Shown here one piece after another: positions 11,028-24,330 of a stretch of DNA of 64,000 nt (positions within the stretch are counted from its first letter, which is position 1; every line of letters begins with the position of its first letter). The DNA lies in NCBI RefSeq assembly GCF_008831285.2, contig NC_045148.1, forward strand, positions 12,010,183 through 12,074,182, in the 5' to 3' direction. The DNA is from Nymphaea colorata. Its lineage: Eukaryota; Streptophyta; Magnoliopsida; Nymphaeales; Nymphaeaceae. The position numbers and the translations under genes are program-made. Under the pieces are notes generated by a model. It had not been told where the DNA came from. It worked only from the letters and a program-made list of their open reading frames with translations, and ran no database searches.

Positions 11028-12074
11028 CTATGTCACCAAGGTGCGGGATGTGGGTGCGGGTGCCGATACGGCAGATCTTAAAAAATTTAGGTGCAGCGGT
11101 GCGGGAAGACTATTTATTATTATTATTATTATTAATTTATAATAATAATAAATATTAATATATATGACAAAATTATCTCTAAATCACAAAATTATTAAAT
11201 ATCAAAATCAAAATTGTACCTTCCTTTCTTTCTTAATAAAGAGGTTAGGTTCGGGGTCGGAGGGACGGGGCGAAGCGCTCTGTTAGTCTGTTGTTCACTA
11301 AGGGTATTCTATAACTATTTGGTTTTGGGTAAGTCGAATTGGATCATAATCCAAATCCGGACCCGAACTCTATCGCTCGAAGAGGAACCCCGACGGGTTC
11401 CCCTTCCTCATCTTCCTCATTCTCTTCCTCGTCTTCCTCTCTATCTCCCTCTTCGCTGCCCTCTCAATCTCTCATTCCGCAGGTGAGCATTGACACAGAG
11501 AAGAAGAAGGAAGGAGCAGTGGCGGCCGTGGCGATTTGGGTAACTAGATCTTCCTCCCGTCCTCACCTCTCTTCCTCCCATCCTCACCTCTCTTCCTCTC
11601 TCTCCCAACTGTTTCCCCCTCTCTCGAGCCCTCTCTTCCTCCCATCCTCACCTCTGTTTCCCCCTCCGGTCCTCACCTCTCTTCCTCCCATCCTCACCTC
11701 TCTTCCTCTCTCTCCCAACTGTTTCCCCCTCTCTCGAGCCCTCTCTTCCTCCCGTCCTCACCTCTGTTTCCCCCTCCCGTCCTCACCTCTCTTCCTCCCG
11801 TCCTCACCTCTCTTCCTCCCATCCTCCCTCGCCCTCTCTTCCTCTGGCGTTCATCCCCCCTCAACCTTGCTCTCCCTTTCCCCCAAATCGTGCCCCTTTC
11901 CCGCACTCTCTCCCTCTCCCTACCGCCGCCCTCTCTCCTTACGGTGCGGTTTGGGTGCGAGCTTCTGATCAGATGCGGTTTGGGTGCGAATCTTGGTCGC
12001 ACTCGCACCTGAATCAGCACCTGCATTGCGTCGACGCGGGTGCGGGTCCATTTCTGCCGCACCCTACTGACACA
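11028..12074. mobile_element. possible non-autonomous TIR element (MULE-like) with 9-bp TSD
   Basis: The 9-mer GGTCGATAC occurs at 11019-11027 and again at 12075-12083. Between them lies 1,047 bp whose ends are imperfect inverted repeats: left 'tatgtcaccaaggtgcgg', right (reverse complement) 'tgtgtcagtagggtgcgg'. Both ends continue into 'gtgcgggtgcggg'-type sequence. A 9-bp TSD is typical of Mutator-like elements, but the TIR match is imperfect and there is no transposase. The interior is an ATT microsatellite plus pyrimidine-rich repeats. Confidence 0.5.
11565..11845. repeat. C/T-rich tandem repeat, ~110-bp higher-order unit
   Basis: A short unit like 'ctcttcctcccatcctcacc' is repeated, and a longer block containing 'tctcccaactgtttccccct' recurs at an interval of 110 bp (about 11600 and 11710). 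Open frames in both directions here are simple-sequence artefacts. Confidence 0.85.
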
Positions 12075-12083
12075 GGTCGATAC

Positions 12084-12884
12084 ACTTCAACTCAAGAGAT
12101 GAATTTGCGACAAAGGAAGTTACTCTCAGGTTACTTTTAATTTCTCCATCACTCCTTTCAAGAACTCGAGTCACATGATCCAAAAAAAATGAAAGAGAGG
12201 GACAAACATATAAGGTAATTCCAGATGAAAATTTTGCAAAAGTTTTGTTCTTTTATATTTTTCACAACATTTTCTTTATTGGTTTCAATTTTGCTCAAAC
12301 AAGTTTTAGCTTTAAAAAAGTTTTTTACATGTTTTATTAAATGGTGAGTCAGGTCTAGGGTTACCCAACCCTCTTTTGCGGGATCACCCTCTCTAGTCTC
12401 TCTTAGCTTCTTTATATATATGTGTGTGTGTGTACATATATACACACACAGACAATCTTAAAAAAGATATTTATGGTGTACACACTTTTAGAAAGTACTA
12501 AAATGAAAATAATGGCACCCAAATCGTTGTTACTGCTAATAAGAATGGCTCCAGTCCTGCCGTAATGGATTGGCTAACAACATGTAACGTTTATTATTCT
12601 CATGTTTTATATTGACGTTACTATGTACATGTTGAAGATATTTCTTTATTTGTTTCATGTTGTACTTTTCTCACATTGTTAAAGTTGCGTTGCTATCTTT
12701 GGATGTTGCATATCTTTTGTGTTCCATGATACTGTTGCATATATTTGTTTTATGTTGTTTTCATATATATGTTTATTTAATTAGCAGGATGGACAAAATA
12801 ACTGAAGTTGTCTTTGTGCCTTGTCTATGTCTTTATTGAATATCTGAAAGGCAAACCTACCATAAATGTAGTACACACATGTAG
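12084..12884. other. AT-rich intergenic sequence with TG/TA microsatellite
   Basis: No gene or TE coding motif seen. A mixed (TA)/(TG)/(CA) tract lies at about 12415-12450. Confidence 0.6.
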
Positions 12885-13889
12885 ACCAGTGTTATCACCC
12901 CAAAAATTTCTCAAAAATTGTATTTTAATCTTAGACCCTAAGCCAAATCCTAGTCCCAAAACAAGTTCATGTCTATCGATCCAAAATGAATCTCTAAACC
13001 CTTGTCTAAACCCAAACACAAAATTCAAATTCAAAACCCAACATTAGACACAAGATTCAAATCCAAAACCCAACTATCAAACCTAAATTAGATTGAAAAT
13101 ACAAGTCTAGATCCAAATCGAGAATTTCGAACTCAAAATCCAAAACGGAGTTCAAAACGACAAACTTTGATGCTATCGGGCACCACAAGCACATGCGCAG
13201 ACCCTCCTTTTGAGTATATATCTCGCTCTCATGCCAAAAATGTGTTTTTAGCCTAAATTGCTCACTAGAGTACATCGGCAACCAATTAAACCCAATTCGG
13301 ATTTAAAACGAGCCCAGAATCACTCAAAAAGAGAGTCTGCCACCCATTTGTAACAAAAGCTAGTTTTGTACACATTTTAAATAAAAAAATGGTTTTATGC
13401 TCTTTATATGAACAGACCCCTTTTATTTATTTATTTGTCCATTTTATCTTATCTTATTTTATCTCATTATATTTCATTTCATATTTATTTTGTATTAAAA
13501 AAAAGAAAAAAAACTCGTGCGACAAGATGTCGCGTGCCTGGGTGATATGAAATCGTGCACAAACACGTGTCGCGGGACACACGACCGCGAATACGACCGA
13601 GTGTGTGCGCTGCAGCGCGCGCCTATGGTCGAGCCAGGGCCTGCACACGACATGGGCCCCATTTCCATGCAAAAGCCATCAGTTGGGTGGCAGTTTTGGG
13701 CCTGCTGGGTGGGCATTAGCCCTGCGCACACCCCAAAAGGGTATTTGCTAGGCTAATGGCCAATCCCACTTAGTCAAAACTTATTTAAAAAAAAATTAAA
13801 ATTATTCAAAAAAATACTTGAAATTCGCATGAAAATGTTGTGAAATAAAAAAAAAAAATCAAATTTTGAGTTTTGGCTCTAAAACTTCT

Positions 13890-13897
13890 TATAAATA
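13890..13897 (+). promoter_or_regulatory. TATA box of the Tat 5' LTR
   Basis: TATAAATA followed by a run of C, in a position matched by the same motif at 26189 in the other LTR. Conservation in both copies supports it as the U3 promoter. Confidence 0.6.
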
Positions 13898-14252
13898 CCC
13901 CCATAATCTTCTCATTTGGGCATTAACTAACTCTTGGAGAATCTCTAGTGTATTCTCACTTGATGACTTAGAGCTTTCCCCTAACTCTCTTTCTCCATTT
14001 CTCTCTTCTTCTTTTGTCTCTTCTTCTTTTGTCTCCTTCTTTTCTGCTCTTTCTTCTCCAACCATGGGAGAAAACTTCTTCAAGGTTCAATTCTTTAACA
14101 AAGCACAAGAAGATCTCCTGGAGACATATCTTTATCACCTTGGAGATTCACCTAAAGCAACCTTATGATCATTTGAAGTAAGAGATTCATTTTCTACAAT
14201 CATTCTTATTGGAGGTGTGTAATCAATATCCCACTCTATTTCTTTTCTTTAC

Positions 14253-16305
14253 TGTAACGCGCGGCGTTTCGGCGAAGCGGGTCGGGTCAGGGTCCAGACC
14301 CGAACCCTAGCCCCACGCGAGAGGAGCCCGACGCTGTCCCTCCTCCCTCGCTTTCTCTTCTCCCTCGCTTTCCTCTTACCGTCTCTTCCTTACCCACGAC
14401 CGGAGCTCAGGGAAGAAGGCGACGGCAACGACGGCAGCGGCGACGATGGCGGCGGCGATGGCGACGACGGCGGCATTGAGGTGAACCCTGTCGTCCCCTG
14501 CCTCTTCCTCTCTTCTCTTTTCTTCTCCTTCCCGTTTTCTTTTCCCTCCTCCCTCTCCCACTGTCTCTCGTCTCCCCTCTCCACCGAACGACTCCCCTCA
14601 CTCTCCACCGTCTCTCTCTTCTCTCCCGTCCTCTCCCCTCACTGCCTTCTTTTCCCCTTTTGACCGAACCCTCTCCCCTATCAGTCCCCCTCCGTTTTCC
14701 CCTCTTTCTCCCTCTATTCGACCTCCCTCTCTGTCCACGCTTCACGCTCTCTCCCTATTTTCTGCTCGTTTTCTATTTTCTCCAATCAAGCACTTTCTCT
14801 CACTGATTTTCACTATGCTATCACTGTTGGATCCGTTTTCAGCTTGGGGATTTATCCTCCCCCTCGTAACAGCAATTAGAGAAGGCCTTGGTAGTGGCGG
14901 CATTGGAGGATTTTAGCCGTTTGGGGACCACTTGGACGCGTGAGGTGGCTGCCGGGAGGATTACAGCAGTTTAGACCTTCAATCGGGGTGAGGAAGGCGA
15001 AATTGAACCTATTTTATGATATATTTTTCTTTGGAACGCGTATAATTATTGTTTGAGCATGCTAGAGCTTAGAATTGATTATTTGGAACACACGTTAGTG
15101 ATTTCGTTTTTGGGGAAAAGCTTGCGATTATGTTGGGAAGCGAAGATTCATATATTGGATGATCATTTAAGCATGATAGATTAATTTTCGAAGCATTAGG
15201 GGAAACATGGTAGAGTTTGTGAGGTTGTGGGGAAGATTTAGGACCGTTTTAGTGAGCTTGTAGCACGCGTTTTTGTGAACCAACCTCAGGAGCTAGCCAG
15301 TTAAATGTGTTTGTGCAAGTATAAGTATAAGAATGAAAGAATAAGAGATGAGAGGCCAGTGGGATGTGACTATGTGTATGGGAGTTGTCCCGCTTTCGCC
15401 ACTGGTCTCGCCTGTTCGGAGCGCAGGCGGTGCAAGGCCCCAGGGTACTGTTGTGTGATGTGGTTGGAGCGTAGGCTCCCGCCTTCCCAACCTGGGTGTC
15501 CTAGGGAAGACTGAGTATCTCTCCTTGGAATTCACACATCCATGGATGAGTGCTCTACCGCTGCAGCGGATAGATGGATCCATACTGTTCTGGGCCACCA
15601 CGGGGGTTGTCTCTCGGCTGTGGGCTGCCCGCGGTGTGCACGTGCCTGTGTTTGCACCCACATGAACTATAAATTCACTGATAGTAATGAAACTGAAATG
15701 TATGTGATTGAAATGTATAGGATTGTTGTACATGTGACTGTTGTGCTTATGAATGCAAGTGACATGTTGATGATGCTTTGCATGTGATTGAAATTATGTT
15801 ATTGTAGAAATTGAGTGGCCTCTGCATGTCGTATCCTGACACGACATAATGATAGATCGTTCTGACGTTTGCTTGTATATTTGAGCCGTACTTGAGAGGG
15901 TTTGGCATTTTCCTGGCTTGTTGCCATACTGCGAAGGCTGAGCCTTCAGTTGTTTTCTTTTTCAGGTTTTGGCGGACCCGGGGCAACAGGTTGAGCAGAT
16001 GGCTTCACTCACGTCCTAATGGGGTGGTTTTGGGATTGTCGTTTGTAGTGCCGGCGCGTCATGTTTTGGTTTTATTGATGTCTTCTTTTTGTTAGGCATC
16101 AATGTTAGTGATTTTGGGGCATTTTGGTTATGCACATAGATGTGAATTTGTATGAAACAAAATGGTTATATCAATGAAAGTTCGCCCCACTGTTTTGAAT
16201 TGCTTGGCTCATCGTCTTTTTGAATTATTGGGTAGTCACACATCGATGCCTTATGTTTAGAAAACAAAAATATAGTTTGAGGGTTAAAAAGGTCGGGGTG
16301 TGACA
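14253..16305 (+). mobile_element. solo LTR of a second, GC-rich LTR-retrotransposon family
   Basis: The 2,053-bp block starts TGTAACGCGCGG and ends GGGGTGTGACA. TTTAC lies on both sides (14248-14252 and 16306-16310), and the empty site is seen in the sister LTR at about 26413-26430. No internal coding region is present, so this is a solo LTR, the product of LTR-LTR recombination after insertion. The first 600 bp are GC-rich with long pyrimidine stretches. A partial relative lies at 59831-60465. The family is probably gypsy, judged from LTR length and the TGTAAC/TGACA ends, but no coding part proves it. Confidence 0.9.
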
Positions 16306-18231
16306 TTTACTTTCTCCATTCTTCATCTCCCCATGGCTATATAAGACAACTCTCAAATATCCTCATCGGAGTCAATAAGTTATTCTTGAGTGCACCGGGA
16401 GCATGATAAAAAAAAAATAAGATTTCATTTTAGGATTGAAACATATTTTCTCTTTTCTTGAATGTTGCTTTACTTTGAGGCATTATTCATGCATAGTTGA
16501 TTAATTTTTCTCATTTATATATGAATGAACGGTGAAAATGAGTGTTTTGGTTGAGATTCTTCTCTATTATTATGTTGATTTTCAGGTTGGAGTTTGTCCA
16601 ACCACGGAAATCCATTCACGAATATGTACATGTTAAAATACATCTTCATATCATTCTTACGTTTAGTTTCCTTCTTAATCACCCAATTAGAAACCCCAAT
16701 GAGTGTCTTTTTATGTTGCTTGATTTTCTTCTATACCCAATGATGAGAGAAATATATCTTTTCGTAATAAATGAAATAATTATGTTTTATGTTCATGTAT
16801 AAAAATATTTGAAATCATGTTTTTTAAAAGATTTTCGAAAACAAGAACATTCTCTAATGAGGCTTTAGACATTTAACTTAGGCTCTTGCATGATGAGCCC
16901 AAGTTCCTCTTCGGCCTATATGAAAATGGAAGTCAGATATTTTTAAGTAATTTCTTGATTTTCAATCGCATGAAGTCATATACGTATATACATGTTATAT
17001 ACATATATGTGCACAAGATGATATTTCTTTATCCTTCTCTCTCTATGGTTCTACATATTATTTTAAGAATTTTCATATACACATGAATGTGTATATATAT
17101 GTGTTCTATTTTCCCTCTCTAGAATCCTTTGTTTCTTTTTTCAAATTAAATGTCTTCTTTTACAAACTTTCTATACATATATTTTTCTATCTCTTTTCTC
17201 TAAAATCTCTTTCTCTTTCTTTTTTTCTAAGATTTTCTTTACCTCTCCATTTGACTTAGTACTTGCTTTTCACAAATTTTTATATACATACACGCACACG
17301 TATGTATATATTTATATATATACATGTACGTATATCCATATAAAATGCATATAAAGATACATATCTCCATCTCCTTTTGAATCTTTTATTTAGTGATCTT
17401 TAAAATCTTTCTTTCATTCATTCTTTCTTTCTTTGGGAGTATTTCATCTTTTCCATTCTTTTGGATATTTTTCTCCAAAGATCTATGGTTTTAATTTCTC
17501 ATTTACCAACTTCATTAAGACCAAAACTCAAGTACTGACCTAATATTAGAATCATACTTGATGTCTACAATCTCATTTCATTTTTAAAAACTTTTCTCTT
17601 TTCATAAAAGTACTTATAGCAATTATAAGAATGAGTAACTTACATGTATGTGATGGTAGGAATGCTTTTAGATTAATGTTATAGTAGGAATGAATTATTT
17701 CCTTCTAATAATGTAGGATCAATTCATTCATACATCCATGTTCACTTAACATCACTTATGATCATAAGTACCTCTCCAAAAAAACTTAAGCAGAAGAGAT
17801 GGAGCTCTAACTATATAGTAACCGAATTAGAGCAAACTTCAAACCTACTTAAAGTCTTGAGAGAATACCAAAGTGATTTCTGAAAGTGATCTTTAATGGT
17901 TTCCAAATGATATTTATAAAGATTTTCCGACTCAAGATTTTTCAAACCAAAATGTTTTACACTCTTTACAAAACTTTCTTAAAATCTTAAAACATCAAAC
18001 CTTCAACATTTTTTTCAAACACTACACTGTATTTAGAATGAAAAAGATGTTTAAGCCAAAACGAAATGTATCAAGAATAAACATGGCCCTTGGATTGATT
18101 ACCCCTGGTAAAGGTGCTGGGGACGATCAATCCTCGTACCGACGGGTGAGTCAATTTCTCTCTTATTTAAAATAAAACTTCATTTTTCTAAAACACTCCA
18201 AAAACCAAACATTTTTGGAGATGCGAACAGA

Positions 18232-18245
18232 TGGCGACCATGGTC
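18232..18245 (+). other. primer binding site candidate of the Tat element
   Basis: TGGCGACCATGG starts two bases after the LTR end. Tat/Ogre-type elements often use a site beginning TGGCGAC, assigned to tRNA-Arg. The 3' part here is diverged, so the exact tRNA is uncertain. Confidence 0.55.
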
Positions 18246-19024
18246 GTTATCATTTGGCTATCATTAACATTGATGCATTTTTATTAACTTGAACATTTTA
18301 CATATCTCCGATGATAAAGCATGTCCTCATCTTTGGCTTTGACTCTATTGGCATTTTATTACATTGTTTGGTGATTCTATTTGCTTTCTTCCATATAAGA
18401 CTAATTGAAGATGATTAATCGTACCACACCTATATGTATGATCAAATACAACCCTCCTCAATTAAAGTTTGATTGAAAACAATGCTTGCTTTTCTATTTA
18501 TTTTAATCACCATCTTAGAGCAATACCGTTGTTTGATCGAGAAGTTGAATGGAGAAGAGATCATTTGGGAATATTGTGGTCGTTGTTAGAGTCCGCCTCA
18601 ATATACTCACCATTATCATGGGCGTACCACACACTTGGACCCTTATTTCATAGTCAATTATTTTGTTGATAGATGCATGAGACAATTCTCTCAGAGACAA
18701 AAGATGGTTTTAGTGCATGCATTAATTGCAGTAGCTCGATAAGAGTGGAAGACACAGATATCATGCACTTGGTTCACAGGCCTAGTGGTAAAGAAGGAAT
18801 ACACCGAGTGGTGGGATGTCAACCAACCACCATCCATCATGAAGTTTTTGTTGTTAACTTTGCACTCCCCATTTCATCCTTAGTCGTTGTCATCTTTGTT
18901 AGTGTTTTCTTTAGATTGAGCTTTTAAAACTCTTCATGCAATATGAACATTCATTTTGTCATCATTTTCTTTCAATGACTCTTCATTTTCCTGTCTCACA
19001 AGGTGAATATTGAAAGCCAACAAG
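18246..19024. other. Tat element leader region, no clear product
   Basis: Between the primer binding site and the first gag-like ATG. Short open frames at 18469-18927 resemble nothing recognisable. Confidence 0.5.
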
Positions 19025-20660
19025 ATGGTTGAAACCACGACACAAGCTAAGCAGGCTCCTCAGAATGAGGTTTCATCTTCTGATCCTATGCCAAAAGCGT
19101 TGGACTTTTCAGTAATCAAGCCAAAAGGTTATCATATGTTTTGGTTGTTTATAGAATGATTCATGAGGGAGCAAGAAGGACAAAAGGCCCTGAAAGTTAC
19201 TCTAAAACCAGAAACTAAAAGGTCGGCTAAACAAACGACAAACAAGAATGACAACAAATCTTCTCCTATAGATCGAGATAAAGGTCATCTAGATTCATAC
19301 TCAGCAACTAGTAAGGAGGAAAAGCCCGAATGCTCCATCTTAAGAAGAAAAAGACAATGAAGAAAAGTAAGAAAGGAAAAGAAATTGTAGAGGAAAGCAT
19401 TTCACCTAACCCTCTCACAAGCGAAAGTTCGGAAGAGAAGCCAAAAATAAAGAGAAAGCCTGCCAAAAAAGGCAAAACGCAAAGAAGTAGATCACAAGTA
19501 GTAGAGAGTCTAAAGAGAAAGTAAAAGAGATCAAGGGTAAGAAGAAAAAGACAAAGCCAGAATTGGTTAAATCAAATGATGATAAAAGTCCAACCAAACG
19601 CAAGTTTTACGAAATGGAGAAAAGAATGAGCAACCTGGAACTTAAGGAAAAAGAAAATGCTCATACTCATGCAAGGATTACTACCTTGGCATTGAAGGAG
19701 ATGAAGATGTGAAGGGTTTGCTCAAGGAGTTTGTCAAATATAATAGAACCACATGCCTACATGTTCATCTTTCAATATTCATCAATGATTACTACAAGAT
19801 TCAGGCAAACAACAAAGCTTTGTTTTGCTACTTTTCAAGAAGCCTTGACGGCATTGCCACACAATGGTATAAAGAAAATGTCAACTCAGTTGAACTGTAG
19901 GAATTTGATCGATTGGTTATCATGTTTGTCGAGAGATTTGAGCAAAATGTTCCCACTCGAACCATCAATACCATTTGCAGTCTCTATAAAAAATGAGGGA
20001 AACAGGCTCGAGAATTCATTCAAAAATAGAGAATTCAATGCAACAAGATGAAGGAGCCCATTTCTGAAACACAAGTTTTGTCACTTACTAGAAAAATCTC
20101 ACCCAACCCTTGAAAAGTCTTATTCGCAATGCTCCAATCAAGACCTTTATAGAGTTGATTGAACAAGCGGATTCAATAGAGGAAGGAATTGAGGAAGGCG
20201 ATTTTGATGGAACCATTGCTCCCAAGTACAAAGAAGAAGGTAAGAAATGAGGGAGGACATTGTTTCTTGCACACTTCATAGCAAATGCCGGCATTCGAAA
20301 AGACAATGGCAGTAGTAATAAGCATGACAAAGAAGCCAACCACAAGAAGAACACACAACTGTCCAAAGGAAATGAAGAAGGGAGGTACAAACACCCAGGC
20401 TAGAGTTATGACCAGAAGTTCACTCCTCTCACTCAGTCTCGCGAGAAGATCCTAAAGTACCTCCTCTTCAAAGGAACCGTCGGCTTGCTGAAAATGTCAG
20501 AGCCTCCGAAAATGATGAGAAGAAATAAAAAAAACTATGTAAGTTTCATCGTGCCCCTGGTCATGACACCGATGATTGTTTTGTCCTCAAAAACATTATC
20601 CAAGATTTCATCAACAAGGATCTCAAGATTGATGATGATAGCATCTTTGAGGTATTAAGA
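19025..20660 (+). pseudogene. Tat element gag (broken)
   Basis: A Met start at 19025 opens into a Lys/Glu/Ser-rich N-terminal region. The capsid-like core follows around 19700-20060 (LVKYN-type start, then CYFSRSLDGIATQWYKENV), and a CHC-type segment CKFHRAPGHDTDDCF lies around 20538-20582, typical of Tat/Athila gag. Several stops and frame changes interrupt it, so no gag protein could be made. Confidence 0.8.
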
Positions 20661-21059
20661 AATTTATTTTCTAATCATGGAAAGGCAGTAGTAGCCACGA
20701 TTACCACAGGCACTCCACTCCCATATCATCCGCAAGAGCACATCCAACCTTGTGATGGAAACAGTTCACACAAAGTCATGATGATGAATCAAAGTAAGAA
20801 ACCTCTAGATTTTATTGTTATGATAAACAATAAGATAGAAAGTTCATCCAAAAAACCTACCATAATTCCAAAGATTTTATTTTACGAGGCGGCGATGATG
20901 AATCATCAGATGACTCCTTGAATGAAGATCCATGCTACTTGGATGATGTCTTTTCTTTGGAAGAATGTAGGATTGAGGAAAACTGGATTCGATCAGGAAC
21001 AGTCAATTACCTTTTAAAAAAAGGACCTTTCAAAATGAGGATATTATCATGAAGATGCT

Positions 21060-21390
21060 CTTTACATGTCGTCCAGATTAACAAGAAGACTGCCACATGT
21101 ATTAAGTGATGGAGGAAGTCATTTATATATTTGTCTTGATCTCATGGCCAAAGCTTTGGGATTTGGTATAGGCAAATATCACCCTGATGATACCAAGATC
21201 TATAGATACGACAACCGAAGTATGAATAGCAAAGGTACCCTCAACATGGATGTGATCATTGAATGCATCAGTCATTGCATTACATTCCATGTGGTGAATG
21301 CACCACCGTCATATAACTTGCTTTTAGAACGGCCTTGGATTCACGAAGTACATGGAATCCCGTCCACTTTTCATCAATGCCTCAAATGAA
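21060..21390 (+). pseudogene. Tat element protease
   Basis: The open stretch includes LSDGGSHLYICLDLMAKALG, which matches the Tat pattern (V/L)DGGSS.N.(C/M). It continues to NAPPSYNLLLERPWIHEVHG and PSTFHQCLK, the usual end of this domain ('SYNLLLGRPWIH'). The catalytic motif reads SDGGS, as in this lineage. No start or complete polyprotein context survives. Confidence 0.85.
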
Positions 21391-22379
21391 ATTTTGGCTC
21401 ATTAGTCATCATCGTAAGTGCTGAGGATCTAGTCGAGAGGTACAACCAATGCTCCCTAGGTCAATTGATTTGGTGGACATGCCCAAAATAAAAACAACGA
21501 AGGAAGGACCTTTGGAAAAATGAATGCGGAGCATGGATATAGGTAAATCATCTAGGAGTGCCCATACTATTTCAAACAGTCGTGTGAGTTACCAAAAACA
21601 TCATTTGTATGCTCATTTCGTGAGAAACCCTAAGGGATTTCAGTTATTTTTAAAAAGTGGCTATTGTCCATTCACTGGCCTCGAAAAGAATGGAGATGAC
21701 ATCCCTTTTCAGATGAACACCAAAGGATTTGGATACCATAAGGAAATTTGAAGAAGATCTTGTTGATTGTTTTCAAATCATTCCATGAATTTTGTAATCT
21801 TAACTTATACTTGTCTGGTCTCATGAGATGACCCCCCTTTATGAACTAAGAACTTTTGATATACAATGCAAGTAATCTTTTGTTATTAATTTTAATTTTA
21901 TTCAGTTTTCCTTTATCCTTCTCTTTACATGATGTTAAGCCTTAGTTTTTTCTTTTTCCTTGAAAATCCTCCCAGAAAGCATTTATCGAACAGACAATCT
22001 GTGAAGTAAAACCTACGACAATACTTCAAGTCAGACTTACCATAATTCGCTCAGATTTAGAAACAAGAACATCTCTCATCCTTAGTTAATGATCTAATTA
22101 AAGAGATTAACATTGAAACTAGAGAAAATACAAAGATCCTGCAAATTAGCACCAGTTTGTCAATAGTCAAGAAGAAAAAATTGGAGGACTTTCTTATAAG
22201 TAATCAAGAAGTTTTTGCATGGACCTATGAAGATATGCCAGGCTAAAACCCCCAGTTGATTGAACATTATTTTCCCTTAAGTCTCAATTGCAAGTTAGTT
22301 AAACAAAAATTGTGCAAGCTTGATCCTTGAAAGGGCCTACTAAAGGAAAAATTCATTCACGCCATCGATTACCCCGAAT

Positions 22380-23160
22380 GGTTGGCTAATATTGTGGTGG
22401 TTCCCAAGAAAAGTGGCAAAGTCAGGTTGTGCATCGAATTTCAAGACTTGAATAAAGCCACACTAAAAGACAATTACTCACTTCCAAACATTGATTTATT
22501 GGTAGACAAAACTGCAGGTCATGTCATGTTCTCTTTTATGGATGGATATTCAGGATATAACCAAATCAAATTAGCAGTCAAAGATCAACCTAAAGTTGCT
22601 TTTACTACACTCTGAGGCACCAAAACTAAAACAATCATTGATATGTCACCACCTACCAATATCAAAGAACTCCAAAGTTTGCAAGAACAGATCCAGTCCA
22701 TCAGACAATTCATTTCCAATCTAGCCATGGCATGCGAACCGTTCAACCAGCTGTTGAGGAAAGATGTCAAGTTTGAATGAGGTTTTTAGTACCAACAGTC
22801 ATTTGAAAAGATCAAGAAATACCTTCTAAATCCACCAATTCTAAAACCCCTGGTGTTGGGTAGACCATTGTTGCTTTACATTACAGTGAATAAGTCGACA
22901 TGTGGTAGCTTTTTGGCACAATATGAAGAAAGAAGTCGTATTGAACATGTAATTTATTATATTAACAAAACTTTTGTCCATTATGAAAAGAAGTACTCTC
23001 CCATGAAAAAAATTTGTCTAGCATTGGTTTGGATGTGTCAGAAACTAAGACATTATCTATTGGCTTGCGAGGTCAAGATACTCTCCAAGCTAAATCCTCT
23101 TAAGTGCAACTTAAAACAGCCCTCCTTAATGAGTGCATCGCCAAATGGCAAGTTTTGCTG
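22380..23160 (+). pseudogene. Tat element reverse transcriptase and RNase H (internally deleted)
   Basis: The N-terminal RT part is clear (NIVVVPKKSGKVRLCIEFQD, then FMDGYSGYNQIKL and KVAFTTL). The sequence then jumps to the RT/RNase H connection (IKELQSLQEQIQSIRQFIS), so the segment with the YxDD catalytic motif is missing. RNase H follows (LLLYITVNKSTCGSFLAQYE, IYYINKTF). The deletion and a TGA after FTTL make it non-functional. Confidence 0.85.
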
Positions 23161-23311
23161 ATACAATATGATCTTGAACATGTGTCCCAGAAGTCAATCC
23201 AAGGACAAGCGATTGCATATTAGTTAGTAGACTTTTCCCAGTATGAGGATATCAGAACAAACAATGAGTTTCTAGACACAAATATGTACTAAGATTAGAA
23301 GCAGTTCCAAT

Positions 23312-23560
23312 ATAGAAGATGTACTTTGATGGATTCAAAAACATAATGGGAGCAGGTATAAACATCCTATTACAAATGGCCTTGCAAGTCTAGGATCCAC
23401 TATCTCCTTTCAAACCAATGAAGTAATCTGTTCTTTCGAGATTAGAAAATTAGAATGTCCTACTTTTGAAGAGGTGAAACACGTTCATCATATCCAAGAA
23501 GGGAATACGCCTTGGTATCATGACATCAAAAGGTACATTGAGAACGGAGAATTCTCGAGG
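23312..23560 (+). pseudogene. archaeal-type RNase H (aRNH) remnant of the Tat element
   Basis: Translation around 23316 gives KMYFDGFKNIMGAGI, close to the 'MYFDGA....GAG' start of the extra RNase H found in Tat-lineage elements. QTNEVICSFEIRKL follows. Its place between RNase H and integrase is the lineage hallmark. Only a fragment survives. Confidence 0.65.
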
Positions 23561-23595
23561 AAATGACAAAAAATGAACAAAAAACAATGTAACGT

Positions 23596-24330
23596 ATGTC
23601 AACCAGGTACTTTGTTCTTGCAGGAATGTTGTACAGGCGTGAGTTTAGTACTGAATACTCTCGGTGCCTTGATAGAAATGATGCAAAGAAAGTCATCGAA
23701 GAGTTTCATCGAGGAGACTGTGGGGGCTATGTCAGATACCAAACCCTTACCAAGCAAATAGTTCGAGTAGGATATTATTGGCCCATATGCAAAAAGATTG
23801 TTATCAACTCATCAAAAGATGTAAAGAATGTCAACTGCATGCTTCAATGGTTTACGCACCAGCCTCTCACTTGAATTCTTTAACGTCTCCTTGGCCATTT
23901 CCAATGTGAGCATTCGATGTAGTCAGACCAATATACTTGCAGCTTTTAATGGTCATAAGTATTTTCTTGCTGCAGCGGACTATTTTACCAAATGGGTAGA
24001 AGTCATCATACTCAGAACAGTAGAAAGGCATCACGTAGTGTTCTTCATTCACAAAAATCTTCTTCGTAAATTTGGAGTCTCTCATTATATAATATATGAT
24101 AATGAGACTCATTTTAAAAATAAAAAGATGAGGCAGTTGTGCAGTAAGTACCATATCATACATCATTTTTCAGCTCTTTACTACCCCTAAGGTAATGGGC
24201 AAGCAGAGGCTACCAATAAGATCCTGATCTGCATTTTGGAGTGGACAGACTGGCATGAAAAGATGCATAACGATGTAGGCACATCGCACCACTATGAGAA
24301 CTCTAACAAATGGTACTCCAATAGAGCTAG
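23596..24330 (+). pseudogene. Tat element integrase (broken)
   Basis: The H2C2 zinc-binding start is visible (EFHRGDCGGYVRY, YYWPICKK), followed by the catalytic core with LAAADYFTKWVEV (first Asp), YIIYDNETHFKN (second Asp) and GNGQAEATNKI (Glu). A stop before GNGQAEA and frame changes after it inactivate the domain. Confidence 0.87.

Larger units (their letters stand above)
12890..18229 (+). repeat. 5' LTR of the Tat element (contains solo LTR)
   Basis: It aligns by eye with 25203-28366 over its whole length, except for the block 14253-16310, which the other copy lacks. There the right LTR reads straight through 'ttctttactttctc', the empty site. Confidence 0.92.

Noticed and set aside
11339-11968. 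209-aa open frame rich in Ser, Pro and Leu (and its Arg/Gly-rich antisense)
   Set aside because: It reads through C/T-rich tandem repeats; no domain, no splice context, both strands open because of composition.
14376-14745. Arg/Gly/Glu-rich minus-strand open frames
   Set aside because: They lie antisense to the pyrimidine-rich start of the solo LTR and are composition artefacts.
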